From an uncultured Eggerthellaceae bacterium (lineage in GTDB: Bacteria > Actinomycetota > Coriobacteriia > Coriobacteriales > Eggerthellaceae), in contig CANODU010000012.1 in assembly GCA_947565185.1 (NCBI GenBank), positions 1 through 33,262 of the forward strand: a stretch of DNA of 33,262 nt. Direction: 5' to 3'. Both the position numbers and the translations under genes were made by a program. Shown one piece after another: positions 8,196 to 16,157 of the stretch. Each line of letters opens with the position of its first letter. Positions within the stretch are counted from its first letter, which is position 1. The notes beneath the pieces are model-generated. The model saw nothing but the letters and a program-made list of their open reading frames with translations, ran no database searches and had not been told where the DNA came from.

Positions 8196-8420
8196 ATGGC
8201 GAAGGGAAGAGTGGAGATAGATGTCGCATTCTGCAAAGGATGCGGCCTGTGTACGCAGTTCTGTCCCCAGAACATCTTGAAGCTGGATTCAGAGGTCATC
8301 ACGCAGAAGGGATATCATCCTACCGTCTGCATCGATGAAGACGCTTGCACGGGATGCGCCACATGCGCGCTCATGTGCCCAGATGTGGCCATCACGGTGT
8401 ATCGGGAGGTGCGCGCATGA
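8196..8420 (+). CDS. 2-oxoacid:ferredoxin oxidoreductase delta subunit (2x[4Fe-4S])
   Basis: A 74-residue ferredoxin-like protein with two complete CxxCxxCxxxCP sets: C13, C16, C19, C23 and C51, C54, C57, C61. Each would bind one [4Fe-4S] cluster. As the delta subunit it would carry electrons from the thiamine-diphosphate site to external ferredoxin. It lies between the acyl-CoA synthetase and the alpha subunit, whose ATG overlaps its stop codon (ATGA), so the subunits are likely coupled in translation. C45 is an extra cysteine outside the motifs. Confidence 0.9.
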   Translation: MAKGRVEIDVAFCKGCGLCTQFCPQNILKLDSEVITQKGYHPTVCIDEDACTGCATCALMCPDVAITVYREVRA

Positions 8421-9493
8421 CGAGGAAGGTGCTCATGAAGGGCAACGAAGCCATAGCCGAAGCCGCGCTTCGTGCCGGGTGCCGCCATTTCTTCGGGTAC
8501 CCCATCACGCCCCAGACGGAGCTTGCCGCCTACATGGCTCGCAAGATGCCGAAGCTGGGTGGGACGTATCTGCAGGCTGAGAGCGAGATAGCAGCTGTGA
8601 ACATGCTCTATGGGGCGGCAGCGGCAGGCGTGCGCGCCATGACCTCGTCTTCCAGTCCGGGCATATCCCTCAAGACCGAGGGCATCTCATACATGGCTGG
8701 CGCGGATCTTCCCGGTGTCATCGTGAATGTGCAGCGCGGCGGTCCCGGGCTGGGGTCCATCCAGCCTTCGCAAAGCGATTACTTCCAAGCCACGCGCGCC
8801 ATGGGCCATGGGGATTTCTATCTGCCCGTCTTCGCGCCTTCCACGGTGCAGGAGATGGCAGACCTCACCTTCACCGCGTTCAATGTGGCTGACGAATATC
8901 GCACGCCGGTGGTCATCTTGGCCGACGGGATGCTGGGACAGATGATGGAACCCGTCATCATGCCGGAGGCCATCGATCCAGCAACCCTTCCTCCGAAGCC
9001 TTGGGCCACCCGCGGCCATGAGGGCGCACGTGCGCACAACATCATCAATTCGCTCCATCTGGACGCGCAGAAGCTCTACGAGGACAACGTGCGCCGCTTC
9101 GCCACCTATGAGCAGATCAAGCGCGATGAGGTGCGTGTGGAGACCTATCGCACCGAAGATGCGGACATCGTCATCTGCGCCTTCGGCGCCGCGGCGCGCA
9201 TCGCGCGCTCTGCGGTGAATGCGGCGCGCGAGCGAGGCATCAAGGCAGGCCTTCTGCGTCCGATCACGCTCTGGCCTTATCCTGCAGATGCCGTCAAGGC
9301 TCTCCATGCGAAGGCGCTCGTCGTGGTGGAGCTCAACATGGGGCAGATGATCGAGGATGTGCGCCTGGCCGCAGACGGTGCATTTCCCATCAGCTTCTTC
9401 GGGCGATGCGGTGGGATCATCCCCACGCCTGATGAGGTCTTGGATGAGATCGTGCGCATCCATGAGGCAATGGAAGATGAAGAGGGGAGATGA
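8417..9493 (+). CDS. vorB: 2-oxoacid:ferredoxin oxidoreductase alpha subunit (VorB type)
   Basis: Alpha subunit of a 2-oxoacid:ferredoxin oxidoreductase, of the kind annotated 3-methyl-2-oxobutanoate dehydrogenase VorB. The 358 residues open with a conserved [16 protein letters not shown] and [11 protein letters not shown] stretch (about 7-35), then an [10 protein letters not shown] segment and [15 protein letters not shown], all standard for the pyrimidine/transketolase-like domains of this family. ATG 8417 overlaps the ferredoxin stop and has GGGAGG upstream; a GTG-type extension to 8345 would only read through the ferredoxin gene. Together with beta and gamma it oxidises a 2-oxoacid to acyl-CoA plus CO2 while reducing ferredoxin, or runs in reverse. 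The branched-chain preference is inferred from family resemblance. Confidence 0.88.
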   Translation: MTRKVLMKGNEAIAEAALRAGCRHFFGYPITPQTELAAYMARKMPKLGGTYLQAESEIAAVNMLYGAAAAGVRAMTSSSSPGISLKTEGISYMAGADLPGVIVNVQRGGPGLGSIQPSQSDYFQATRAMGHGDFYLPVFAPSTVQEMADLTFTAFNVADEYRTPVVILADGMLGQMMEPVIMPEAIDPATLPPKPWATRGHEGARAHNIINSLHLDAQKLYEDNVRRFATYEQIKRDEVRVETYRTEDADIVICAFGAAARIARSAVNAARERGIKAGLLRPITLWPYPADAVKALHAKALVVVELNMGQMIEDVRLAADGAFPISFFGRCGGIIPTPDEVLDEIVRIHEAMEDEEGR

Positions 9494-9500
9494 GGTGGCT

Positions 9501-10334
9501 ATGACCCAGTCAACGGAGAAGGCGGTCTTCACGCGTCCCCATGCGCTCTTGCCTGTCGTGACCAACTATTGCCCTGGGTGCACCCATGGGATCGTCGAGC
9601 GGTTGGTGGCCGAGGTCATCGATGAGCTGGGCGTGGAGGGCAAGACCGTGGGCATCTCGCCTGTGGGATGTTCGGTCACGAGCTATGACTTCTTCGGGTG
9701 CGACATGATAGAGGCGTCGCATGGGCGCGCTCCGGCGGTGGCTACGGGTGTGAAGCGCTCGCTGCCCGATCGCATCGTCTTCGCCTATCAAGGAGATGGG
9801 GACTTGGCATCCATCGGCATGGCTGAAACGGTGCATGCTGCCACGCGTGGGGAGAACATCACCATCATCTTCATCAACAACGCCATCTATGGGATGACGG
9901 GTGGCCAGATGGCGCCTACGTCCTTGCCCCATCAAGTGACGCAGACATCCCCCTACGGGCGCGACCTGGAGACGGCGGGATACCCCATTCGCGTGTGCGA
10001 GCTGCTCGCTACGCTGGATGGCGTGGCCTACCTGGAGCGCGTGAGCGTGGATACCCCCAAGAGCGTGCGCACGGCGAAGAAGGCCATCCGGCATGCATTC
10101 AAAAATCAGGTGGATGGTGTGGGCTATTCGCTCGTGGAGGTGGTGAGCACCTGTCCCACGAACTGGAAGATGACCCCAGAGGACGCCTTCGCCTGGATGC
10201 GGGAGAACATGCTCACCTATTACCCGTTGGGTGTCTATAAGGATGTGCAGGCAGAGGGCTTCGCGAACGCTGCAGAGGCGGCGCGTGCACGGGCGGAAGG
10301 CTGTCCCATCGCCTGCGGTGAGGGGGTGAGGTGA
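9501..10334 (+). CDS. vorA: 2-oxoacid:ferredoxin oxidoreductase beta subunit (TPP-binding)
   Basis: The thiamine-diphosphate subunit, 277 residues. CPGCTHG (24-30) supplies conserved cysteines of the family. GDGD (98-101) with NNAIYGMTGGQ (126-136) forms the TPP/Mg2+ motif. SVTSYDFFGCD and the TSPYGRD segment are typical for VOR/KOR beta subunits. ATG 9501 is preceded by GAGGTGG and lies seven bases after the vorB stop; the longer in-frame reading from 9357 lies inside vorB and is rejected. The vorA/vorB letters vary between annotation schemes, so the symbol is less certain than the function. Confidence 0.88.
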   Translation: MTQSTEKAVFTRPHALLPVVTNYCPGCTHGIVERLVAEVIDELGVEGKTVGISPVGCSVTSYDFFGCDMIEASHGRAPAVATGVKRSLPDRIVFAYQGDGDLASIGMAETVHAATRGENITIIFINNAIYGMTGGQMAPTSLPHQVTQTSPYGRDLETAGYPIRVCELLATLDGVAYLERVSVDTPKSVRTAKKAIRHAFKNQVDGVGYSLVEVVSTCPTNWKMTPEDAFAWMRENMLTYYPLGVYKDVQAEGFANAAEAARARAEGCPIACGEGVR

Positions 10335-10883
10335 GTGGCAGACCAGATCGAGGCCATCTTCGCGGGGTTCGGAGGACAAGGCGTCCTCTTCGCGGGCAAG
10401 GTGATGGCATACGCAGGGCTCATCGCAGGGCGCGAAGTGTCGTGGCTGCCCTCATATGGCCCTGAGATGCGTGGCGGTACGGCGAATTGTTCGGTGACGC
10501 TTGCCGATGAGCCCATCGGAAGCCCGCTCGTGCTGCATCCGAATGTGCTCGTTGCCATGAATCAGCCCTCTTTCGACAAGTTCTTGCCCGAGGTGCGCGC
10601 AGACGGACTCATCATCTATGATGACACGCTCATAGCTCCCGCCAGCGCCCCCAGCAAGGCGCGCATCTTCGGCATCTCTGCTACGAAGATGGCTGAAGAG
10701 GCAGATCTCGGGGGGCTTTCCAACATGGTCCTCATGGGTGCGCTTTGGGAGAAGGCTCGCTTCTGTGCTGAAGGAGACCTCATAGGAGCCGTTGACGAAT
10801 GCGTTTCAGCCTCTCGTCAGGCGCTCGTGGAGAAGAACAAGCGTGCCATGATGCTCGGCATGGAAGCAGCGCGCCTCATCTGA
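10335..10883 (+). CDS. 2-oxoacid:ferredoxin oxidoreductase gamma subunit
   Basis: Gamma subunit (domain III type), 182 residues. GFGGQGV (11-17) and SYGPEMRGG (40-48) are the diagnostic motifs. It starts with GTG at 10335, immediately after the beta-subunit stop, with AGGGGG about eight bases upstream. The order delta-alpha-beta-gamma as four separate genes is the split arrangement found in archaeal-type VOR/KOR enzymes rather than the single-chain pyruvate enzyme. It probably ends the catalytic operon, although the next gene follows by only 28 bases without a visible terminator. Confidence 0.9.
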   Translation: MADQIEAIFAGFGGQGVLFAGKVMAYAGLIAGREVSWLPSYGPEMRGGTANCSVTLADEPIGSPLVLHPNVLVAMNQPSFDKFLPEVRADGLIIYDDTLIAPASAPSKARIFGISATKMAEEADLGGLSNMVLMGALWEKARFCAEGDLIGAVDECVSASRQALVEKNKRAMMLGMEAARLI

Positions 10884-10911
10884 GGCGCTTCTGTTCTGTG
10901 AGGAGCGCGCC

Positions 10912-11736
10912 ATGTTGCCCTATTTCAAGAAGTACGTCATAGCGGTCTGCGCCATCGCAGTCCTCTTGCCCATCGTGGCGTCCACGCTCTGGCCGCTCAT
11001 GACAGGTCAGATCATGGCGGCAAGCCTTCTGGGCATGGTCTTGCAGTTCGTGCTCTTCTTCGGGGGGCTGCTCATAGGCTACGTCATCTTCGAGCGGCGC
11101 GCTGAGCGCGTGGCTGATGGCTATCTCTATCTCTATGACGTCGATTGCAATCCTGAGGCGCTCATCTCCCATGGGAGCGCCTTGGCTCGCGCCATCACCT
11201 TTCCCTGCAATGGATCGGGAGCATGGTTCTTGAGCTCTTACGCCCAAGCATGCCTTGATGTCGGGCGCATGGATGAGGCGCGCACCATCTTGAGCGGCTT
11301 GCGGGAGAGCGTATCTGCTCAGAAGAAGCCAGCGCAGAAGGTGGAGATCATCATGTACTTGATCCCCCTAGAGGAGAAGATGGGCACGTTGGCTGAGGTG
11401 AGCCGCTTGATCGAAGAGGGAATCCATCTGGTCTCTGAGGATGCCTCACCCGAGGCGTCTGTGCGCCGTGATTATCTCACCAGCCAGCGCGTCCTCGCCA
11501 ACGCCCGTGCATCCCATGACTATGAGAAGCTCGTCAAGCTGGATGACGCCGTGGTCTCCTCTTCGGCCTATCCCATGCGCATCCGCGTGGAATATGCATG
11601 GGATGCGGCGTCGGCATGCTTCAAGCTCAAGGATGAGGGCACAGAGCGAAAGCTGCTCTCTTTCATCGTAGATCATGGCGGCTCTTTGGCTCTGGTCGCG
11701 CGCGCGAAGGAGCGCTTGTCCCATCTGGGCCAGTGA
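10912..11736 (+). CDS. Unrecognised membrane protein with helical (TPR-like) C-terminus
   Basis: I do not recognise this 274-residue protein. Two hydrophobic segments stand at the N-terminus (about residues 7-29 and 36-60), with few charges between them, forming a membrane hairpin. The remaining 210 residues are amphipathic helix-rich and contain segments such as LSSYAQACLDVGRMDEARTI that look like tetratricopeptide-type repeats, so a cytoplasmic protein-interaction domain is plausible. A good GAGGAG site precedes ATG 10912. It follows the gamma subunit by 28 bases on the same strand and may be co-transcribed, but nothing in it suggests a redox role. No catalytic motif is seen. Confidence 0.75.
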   Translation: MLPYFKKYVIAVCAIAVLLPIVASTLWPLMTGQIMAASLLGMVLQFVLFFGGLLIGYVIFERRAERVADGYLYLYDVDCNPEALISHGSALARAITFPCNGSGAWFLSSYAQACLDVGRMDEARTILSGLRESVSAQKKPAQKVEIIMYLIPLEEKMGTLAEVSRLIEEGIHLVSEDASPEASVRRDYLTSQRVLANARASHDYEKLVKLDDAVVSSSAYPMRIRVEYAWDAASACFKLKDEGTERKLLSFIVDHGGSLALVARAKERLSHLGQ

Positions 11737-11747
11737 CCCTCTCATCA

Positions 11748-11805
11748 TCGTTAACGAACCTGTAACTCGATATCTCGTCGATATATGCCTGATTTGCTCC
11801 ATAAT
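11748..11805 (+). promoter_or_regulatory. Probable promoter/operator region of the ABC transporter
   Basis: The 104-bp gap holds a CATAAT -10-like box at 11800-11805; 17 bases upstream there is only GTCGAT, a poor -35. Further upstream are a perfect 10-bp palindrome TCGTTAACGA (11748-11757) and the direct repeat TCGATAT at 11767 and 11778, one helical turn apart. These could be regulator sites; no known operator consensus is matched. Confidence 0.4.
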
Positions 11806-11840
11806 GGCACTCCATTGGAAGACGATCAGGAAGGAATCCA

Positions 11841-12677
11841 ATGAAGATCAAGAACGTCGGCGTCGTCATCGGGGCAGGCATGCTCGTGGCGGCCATGGGG
11901 CTTTTCGGTTGCTCCAGCAATGCAGGCTCCTCTGCTTCATCCAGTGCGGCTGAAGACTCCAGCGCCGCTACAGCCACCGAAGAGGTCGTGCTCGTCAATG
12001 ACGGCAAGCTCACGGTGGCGGCATCCCTGGACTTCCCGCCCTTCGAGAACCTTGAGGGTGAAGAGGCCGTGGGCTTCGAGGTGGACCTCATGAAGGCGCT
12101 TGCCCAGCAGATGGGGCTTGAGGCCGAATATCTGCCGTCCACCAAGTTCGACACCATCATCCCGCTCATCAGCGCAGGCGGCAAGGCTGATGTGGGCGTC
12201 TCTGGCTTCACGGTGACCGAGGACCGCAAGAAGGAGATCGATTTCACGGATGTGCTGATCGACTCCAACCAAGGCGTGGTGGTCAATCCCGATTCTGGCT
12301 ATACCAGCGTCGATGACCTGGCAGGAAAGACCATCGCCACTCAGAGCGGCACCACGGGCTATGACTGGGCGGTGGAGAACATCCCCGGCGCTACGGTCGT
12401 TCCCTATGACGAGATGACGGCCGTCTTTTCCGCGCTGCAGAGCAACCAGGCCGATGCCATCGTAGCTGATCTGCCCGTTGTCCAGTACTATGTGAAGAAC
12501 GCCTATCCTGAGATGCAGATCATCGAGGAGATCCCCACCGGCGAGCAGTACGCCATCGTGGTGAGCAAGGACAATCCGGCTCTTACCCAACAGCTCAATG
12601 CTGCGCTGGCCGAGCTCAAGGCGAACGGCACCTACGATCAGATCTACGCTCAATGGTTCGGTGAGTCCGCTGAGTAG
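11841..12677 (+). CDS. Amino acid ABC transporter substrate-binding lipoprotein
   Basis: Family 3 solute-binding protein, 278 residues, that captures a polar amino acid outside the cell. The signal peptide ends in the lipobox LFGC with C24 as lipidation site, followed by a Ser/Ala-rich linker to about residue 45. The binding domain begins with the usual LTVAASLDFPPFE and continues with VGFEVDLMKALA, DRKKEIDFT and the second-lobe stretch ending YDQIYAQWFG. AGGAAGGA sits five bases before ATG 11841, the strongest ribosome site in this cluster, fitting the need for excess binding protein. Substrate (glutamine, arginine, cystine or other) cannot be assigned. Permease and ATPase follow directly. 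Confidence 0.92.
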   Translation: MKIKNVGVVIGAGMLVAAMGLFGCSSNAGSSASSSAAEDSSAATATEEVVLVNDGKLTVAASLDFPPFENLEGEEAVGFEVDLMKALAQQMGLEAEYLPSTKFDTIIPLISAGGKADVGVSGFTVTEDRKKEIDFTDVLIDSNQGVVVNPDSGYTSVDDLAGKTIATQSGTTGYDWAVENIPGATVVPYDEMTAVFSALQSNQADAIVADLPVVQYYVKNAYPEMQIIEEIPTGEQYAIVVSKDNPALTQQLNAALAELKANGTYDQIYAQWFGESAE

Positions 12678-12681
12678 TCTG

Positions 12682-14112
12682 ATGGCACATCTGAGAGGGG
12701 CAGGCTTGCGCCTGCCCCTTTTGCTTCTCGCGTGCGTGCTCTTGCTGAGCGCGCTGCCCGTGCAGGCGCATGCGCTCACCACGGAGCGCTTCACGGCCAA
12801 GAGCAACCAAGATGGTGCCGATGGCATCATGGGAGCCACGAACACGCGCATCACCTGGCAAGGACAAGCCGATGAGGGTGAATCCATCCGCCAGGTCACG
12901 CTGACACTGCCTCAAGGCTCAGCATTGCCGGCCGATGGGACCACGGTCACCGTGCTGGATGGGCTCAAGCGCTTGAGCGTGCCCAATACCGTGACCGAAG
13001 AAGGGGAGAGCATCACGGTCTCCTTCGATGAGCCCACGCCTGCTGGCACCATGGTCATGCTGGAGCTCAACAACGCGCGCTTCCCGGCGGAGGGAGGCAC
13101 GTACCAGGTGGAGGGCACCTACACCACCGCAGACGGTGCTGAAGCTGCTATTCCCGATGGTGGGAAGCAGATCAGCGTCACCGGTACCACGCCTCAAGAG
13201 GAGCTGGCGGCATGGCTCAACGAACAGCCTTGGGTACAGGCGTGGAATTCCAACAAGTTCCTGCACCTGTTCTTCGACCCAGCCATCGTGGTGACGGCGC
13301 TGCCTGCGGTGTTCTGGGGCTGGCTCTTGGCGCTCGGGTTGGTGGCCATCAGCTTCCCCTTGGCTATACCGCTGGGGCTATGCTGGAGCTTCTTGCGCAT
13401 GGCGAAGAACCGCTTCGCGCGTGCTGTCGGGTCCATCTACATCAACGTGGTCCGCGGTACGCCGCTGTTCTTGCAGATCTACATCGCCTTCTTCGGGCTG
13501 CCTCTTCTGGGCATCCAGATGGACAACTTCGTGCTGGGCATCATCGTCTTGGTCATGAATTCCAGCGCGTATCTGGCTGAGATCTTCCGTGCGGGCATCC
13601 AGTCCATCAACAAAGGCCAATTCGAAGCAGCGCGCAGCCTGGGGATGAACGGTGCGCAGACCATGATCTTCGTCATCATCCCGCAGACGTTCCGACGCGT
13701 CATCCCCACGATGACCAGCGAATTCATCCTCATGTACAAGGATACGTCGCTTCTGGCTGCGGTGGGCGTCATGGAGATCATGATGTACTCCAAGACCATC
13801 ACGGCTGCTACCGGCAATGTCACGCCCTATATCGTGGCGGCATTCTTCTACCTGATCGTGACCATCCCGCTCACCAAGGCCATCAATCATATGGAGGCGC
13901 GCTTGGTCGGCGGACGCCCCAAGCGCCGTCGGCAGAACGCTCTTCCCGAGAAGACGCCTGCATCGCTGTCTGGCACGGTGGGTGCCGTAGCCGCTGAGGG
14001 CAGCGAAGCAGATGTTGCTCAAGCCATGCGCATGAGCGAAGGCTTCAGCACGGGACCTCAGGTCATCGCCGATGATTCGCTGGGAACGAAGATGAGGGGG
14101 AAGGATGTCTGA
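12682..14112 (+). CDS. Amino acid ABC permease with exported N-terminal domain
   Basis: A 476-residue fusion. A signal-peptide-like start (hydrophobic [13 protein letters not shown], then PVQAHA) leads to about 140 residues of beta-rich, Thr/Gly-rich sequence expected outside the membrane, then a HisM-type permease with several membrane helices (about 200-400). The ATPase-contact EAA loop is visible as [20 protein letters not shown] charged 70-residue cytoplasmic tail closes it. A plain family permease has about 220-250 residues, so the exported domain and tail are additions. The start is uncertain: ATG 12682 has no good ribosome site, while TTG 12706 is preceded by GAGAGGGG and gives a compact signal peptide. 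The upstream reading to 12598 lies inside the previous gene. Confidence 0.88.
   Translation: MAHLRGAGLRLPLLLLACVLLLSALPVQAHALTTERFTAKSNQDGADGIMGATNTRITWQGQADEGESIRQVTLTLPQGSALPADGTTVTVLDGLKRLSVPNTVTEEGESITVSFDEPTPAGTMVMLELNNARFPAEGGTYQVEGTYTTADGAEAAIPDGGKQISVTGTTPQEELAAWLNEQPWVQAWNSNKFLHLFFDPAIVVTALPAVFWGWLLALGLVAISFPLAIPLGLCWSFLRMAKNRFARAVGSIYINVVRGTPLFLQIYIAFFGLPLLGIQMDNFVLGIIVLVMNSSAYLAEIFRAGIQSINKGQFEAARSLGMNGAQTMIFVIIPQTFRRVIPTMTSEFILMYKDTSLLAAVGVMEIMMYSKTITAATGNVTPYIVAAFFYLIVTIPLTKAINHMEARLVGGRPKRRRQNALPEKTPASLSGTVGAVAAEGSEADVAQAMRMSEGFSTGPQVIADDSLGTKMRGKDV
12697..12722 (+). terminator. Terminator/attenuator-like hairpin in the permease 5' end
   Basis: GGGGCAGGC (12697-12705) pairs perfectly with GCCTGCCCC (12710-12718) across a TTGC loop and is followed by TTTTGCTTCT. 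This is a textbook intrinsic terminator shape, 20 bases after the binding-protein stop, yet it lies within codons 6-13 of the permease. Partial termination here would give more binding protein than permease. Confidence 0.7.
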
Positions 14113-14839
14113 GCCTGTCATACGCATACAGAACCTGGAGAAGACCTTCGGGGACAACACGGTGCTCAGGGATATCAACCTGGAGGTTGATCGTGGCGAG
14201 GTGGTCGTGGTGCTCGGCCCGTCCGGCAGCGGCAAGTCCACCATGCTGCGCTGCATCAATCGCTTGGAAGAGCCCACGTCAGGCCATATCTGGTTCGAGG
14301 ATATCGACGTATGCGACAAGCATACGAACTTGAACGAGGTGCGCAGCCGCCTTGGCATGGTCTTCCAAAGCTTCAACCTGTTCCCGAATCTCACGGCGAA
14401 GAAGAATGTGATGCTCGCGCAGCGGAAGGTACTCAAGCGCTCTGCCGAAGAGGCTGAGCGCGTCGCCATCGCACGTCTTGAGGAAGTGGGGCTGGGGGAG
14501 CGCGTGGACTACAAGCCCGCAGAGCTCTCCGGCGGTCAGCAGCAGCGCGTCGCCATCGCGCGAGCTTTGGCCATGGATCCCCATGTGATGCTCTTCGACG
14601 AGGCCACCTCTGCGCTCGACCCGGAGCTCGTTCGCGATGTGCTCGGTGTCATGCGCGGCCTTGCGGAGGGCGGCATGACCATGATCGTGGTCACCCACGA
14701 GATGGGGTTCGCGCGCGAGGTGGCAGATCGCGTCGTCTTCATGGACGGGGGCGTCATCGTGGAAGAGGGGACGCCGGAGGAGGTCTTCGACCACCCGAAG
14801 TCAGACCGGACGAAGGACTTCCTCGGCCATATCTCTTGA
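14105..14839 (+). CDS. Polar amino acid ABC transporter ATP-binding protein
   Basis: Cytoplasmic ATPase of the transporter (HisP/GlnQ type), 244 residues. Walker [10 protein letters not shown] (38-46), Q-loop in [14 protein letters not shown], signature LSGGQQQR (141-148), Walker [13 protein letters not shown] (161-172) with E166, and the H-loop histidine in VVTHEMGFA are all intact. ATG 14105 overlaps the permease stop by eight bases and is preceded by AGGGGGAAGG. It is the last gene of the transporter; an extended -10 promoter for the next gene begins right at its end. Confidence 0.95.
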   Translation: MSEPVIRIQNLEKTFGDNTVLRDINLEVDRGEVVVVLGPSGSGKSTMLRCINRLEEPTSGHIWFEDIDVCDKHTNLNEVRSRLGMVFQSFNLFPNLTAKKNVMLAQRKVLKRSAEEAERVAIARLEEVGLGERVDYKPAELSGGQQQRVAIARALAMDPHVMLFDEATSALDPELVRDVLGVMRGLAEGGMTMIVVTHEMGFAREVADRVVFMDGGVIVEEGTPEEVFDHPKSDRTKDFLGHIS

Positions 14840-14848
14840 TGCTAGAAT
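14840..14848 (+). promoter_or_regulatory. Extended -10 promoter for glf
   Basis: TG-C-TAGAAT (14840-14848) matches the extended -10 form TGnTATAAT with one mismatch and starts just after the ATPase stop. No good -35 is seen. Expected transcription start is about 14855, giving a leader of roughly 30 bases to the TTG at 14885. Confidence 0.6.
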
Positions 14849-14884
14849 CTCATGGCGCATCATCCTCGGACCCAAGGAGCAGCT

Positions 14885-16117
14885 TTGGCACTCAACATCT
14901 GCGAATTCAAGGATATCGACATAGAAGACTACGATGCGGTGGTCGTCGGCAGCGGCTTTGCGGGCAGCGTCTGCGCGCGTGAGCTGGCAGAGCGCGGCGG
15001 GATGCGCGTGCTCATCATCGAGAAGCGCTCGCACATAGCTGGCAACATGTATGACGAATACGACGAGGCGGGCATCCTCGTGCATCGCTACGGTCCGCAT
15101 ATCTTCCACACCTATGATCAGCATGTCTTCGACTATGTGCGCCGCTTTGCTGGCTGGATCGGCTATCAGCATCATGTGCTGGCGGATTGGTATGGCACGT
15201 ACCTGCCTGTTCCCTTCAACAAGAATTCCATGGAGATCGCCTTCGGGGAAGAGAAGGCGGCGCATCTGATCCAGAAGCTCATCGACGTCTTCGGCGACGA
15301 GCGCAAGGTGACCATCACCGAGCTTCGCGAGGCCGATGATCCGGAGCTGTCCGAGGTGGCGGATTTCGTCTATAAGAATGTGTTCCTCTACTACACGCAA
15401 AAGCAATGGGGGCTCACTCCTGATGAAGTGGACCCGTCCGTCACCGCACGCGTACCCGTCTTCATCTCTCGCGATGACCGCTATTTCCAAGATACCTACC
15501 AGGGGATGCCGGCGCTCGGCTATACGGCGCTCTTCGAAGAGATGCTCAGCTATGATGGCATCGACATCTGCCTCTCCACTGACGCGGCAAGCATCTTCGA
15601 CTTGGAATTCGAAGACGCCTCAGAGGATGCGAAGTTGGCCGCCATCAAGATCAAGGGCAAGGCCTTCACGGGGCCCATCGTGTATACGGGTCCTTTGGAT
15701 GAGCTCTTTTGCGGGCGCTTCGGACGTCTGCCATACCGCACGCTCGATTTCGTCTATGAGACCTATGACGAGGAGTACAAGCTCCCGTGTGCTACCGTCA
15801 ACTACACGGTGACGGAGGATTACACGCGCATCACCGAATTCAAGCGCTTGTCTGGCCAAAGGTCAGACAAGACCACCATCATGAAGGAGTATTCGCGCGC
15901 CTACGAGGATCCCGATACGCAGATACCTTATTACGCCATCCTGGGCGAAGAGAATGCCGCGCACTATCAGCGCTATTTGAGCCTCACGTCTTCTCTGGAT
16001 AATTTCCATCCTCTGGGACGGTTGGCAGAGTATCGGTACTACAACATGGACAAGATCATCGAGCTTGCGCTGCAGCTCTCCGACGAGCTGCTCGCCGAAG
16101 CGGGAAAGCAGCGCTAG
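14885..16117 (+). CDS. glf: UDP-galactopyranose mutase
   Basis: Flavoenzyme that converts UDP-galactopyranose to UDP-galactofuranose, the donor of Galf in surface glycans. The 410 residues start with the FAD motif VVVGSGFAGS (about 19-28), followed by EKRSHIAGNMYDEYDEAGI and YGPHIFHT, both typical of Glf. IVYTGPLDELF and the C-terminal RLAEYRYYNMD are also characteristic. I prefer the TTG start at 14885: AAGGAG lies five bases upstream and the promoter at 14840-14848 would place transcript start near the alternative ATG 14852, which has no ribosome site. The glycosyltransferase follows after 40 bases. Confidence 0.92.
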   Translation: MALNICEFKDIDIEDYDAVVVGSGFAGSVCARELAERGGMRVLIIEKRSHIAGNMYDEYDEAGILVHRYGPHIFHTYDQHVFDYVRRFAGWIGYQHHVLADWYGTYLPVPFNKNSMEIAFGEEKAAHLIQKLIDVFGDERKVTITELREADDPELSEVADFVYKNVFLYYTQKQWGLTPDEVDPSVTARVPVFISRDDRYFQDTYQGMPALGYTALFEEMLSYDGIDICLSTDAASIFDLEFEDASEDAKLAAIKIKGKAFTGPIVYTGPLDELFCGRFGRLPYRTLDFVYETYDEEYKLPCATVNYTVTEDYTRITEFKRLSGQRSDKTTIMKEYSRAYEDPDTQIPYYAILGEENAAHYQRYLSLTSSLDNFHPLGRLAEYRYYNMDKIIELALQLSDELLAEAGKQR

Positions 16118-16157
16118 AGGACGCTTTCGCTCTTCTAAGAGACCAAGGAAAAACGAC

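Noticed and set aside
9510-10379. 289-codon minus-strand ORF opposite the VOR beta subunit
   Set aside because: Antisense to a gene with intact TPP-binding motifs; low-complexity His/Arg-rich translation typical of a shadow frame.
13378-14469. 363-codon minus-strand ORF across the permease/ATPase junction
   Set aside because: Crosses two well-supported plus-strand genes with intact motifs and has no motif of its own.
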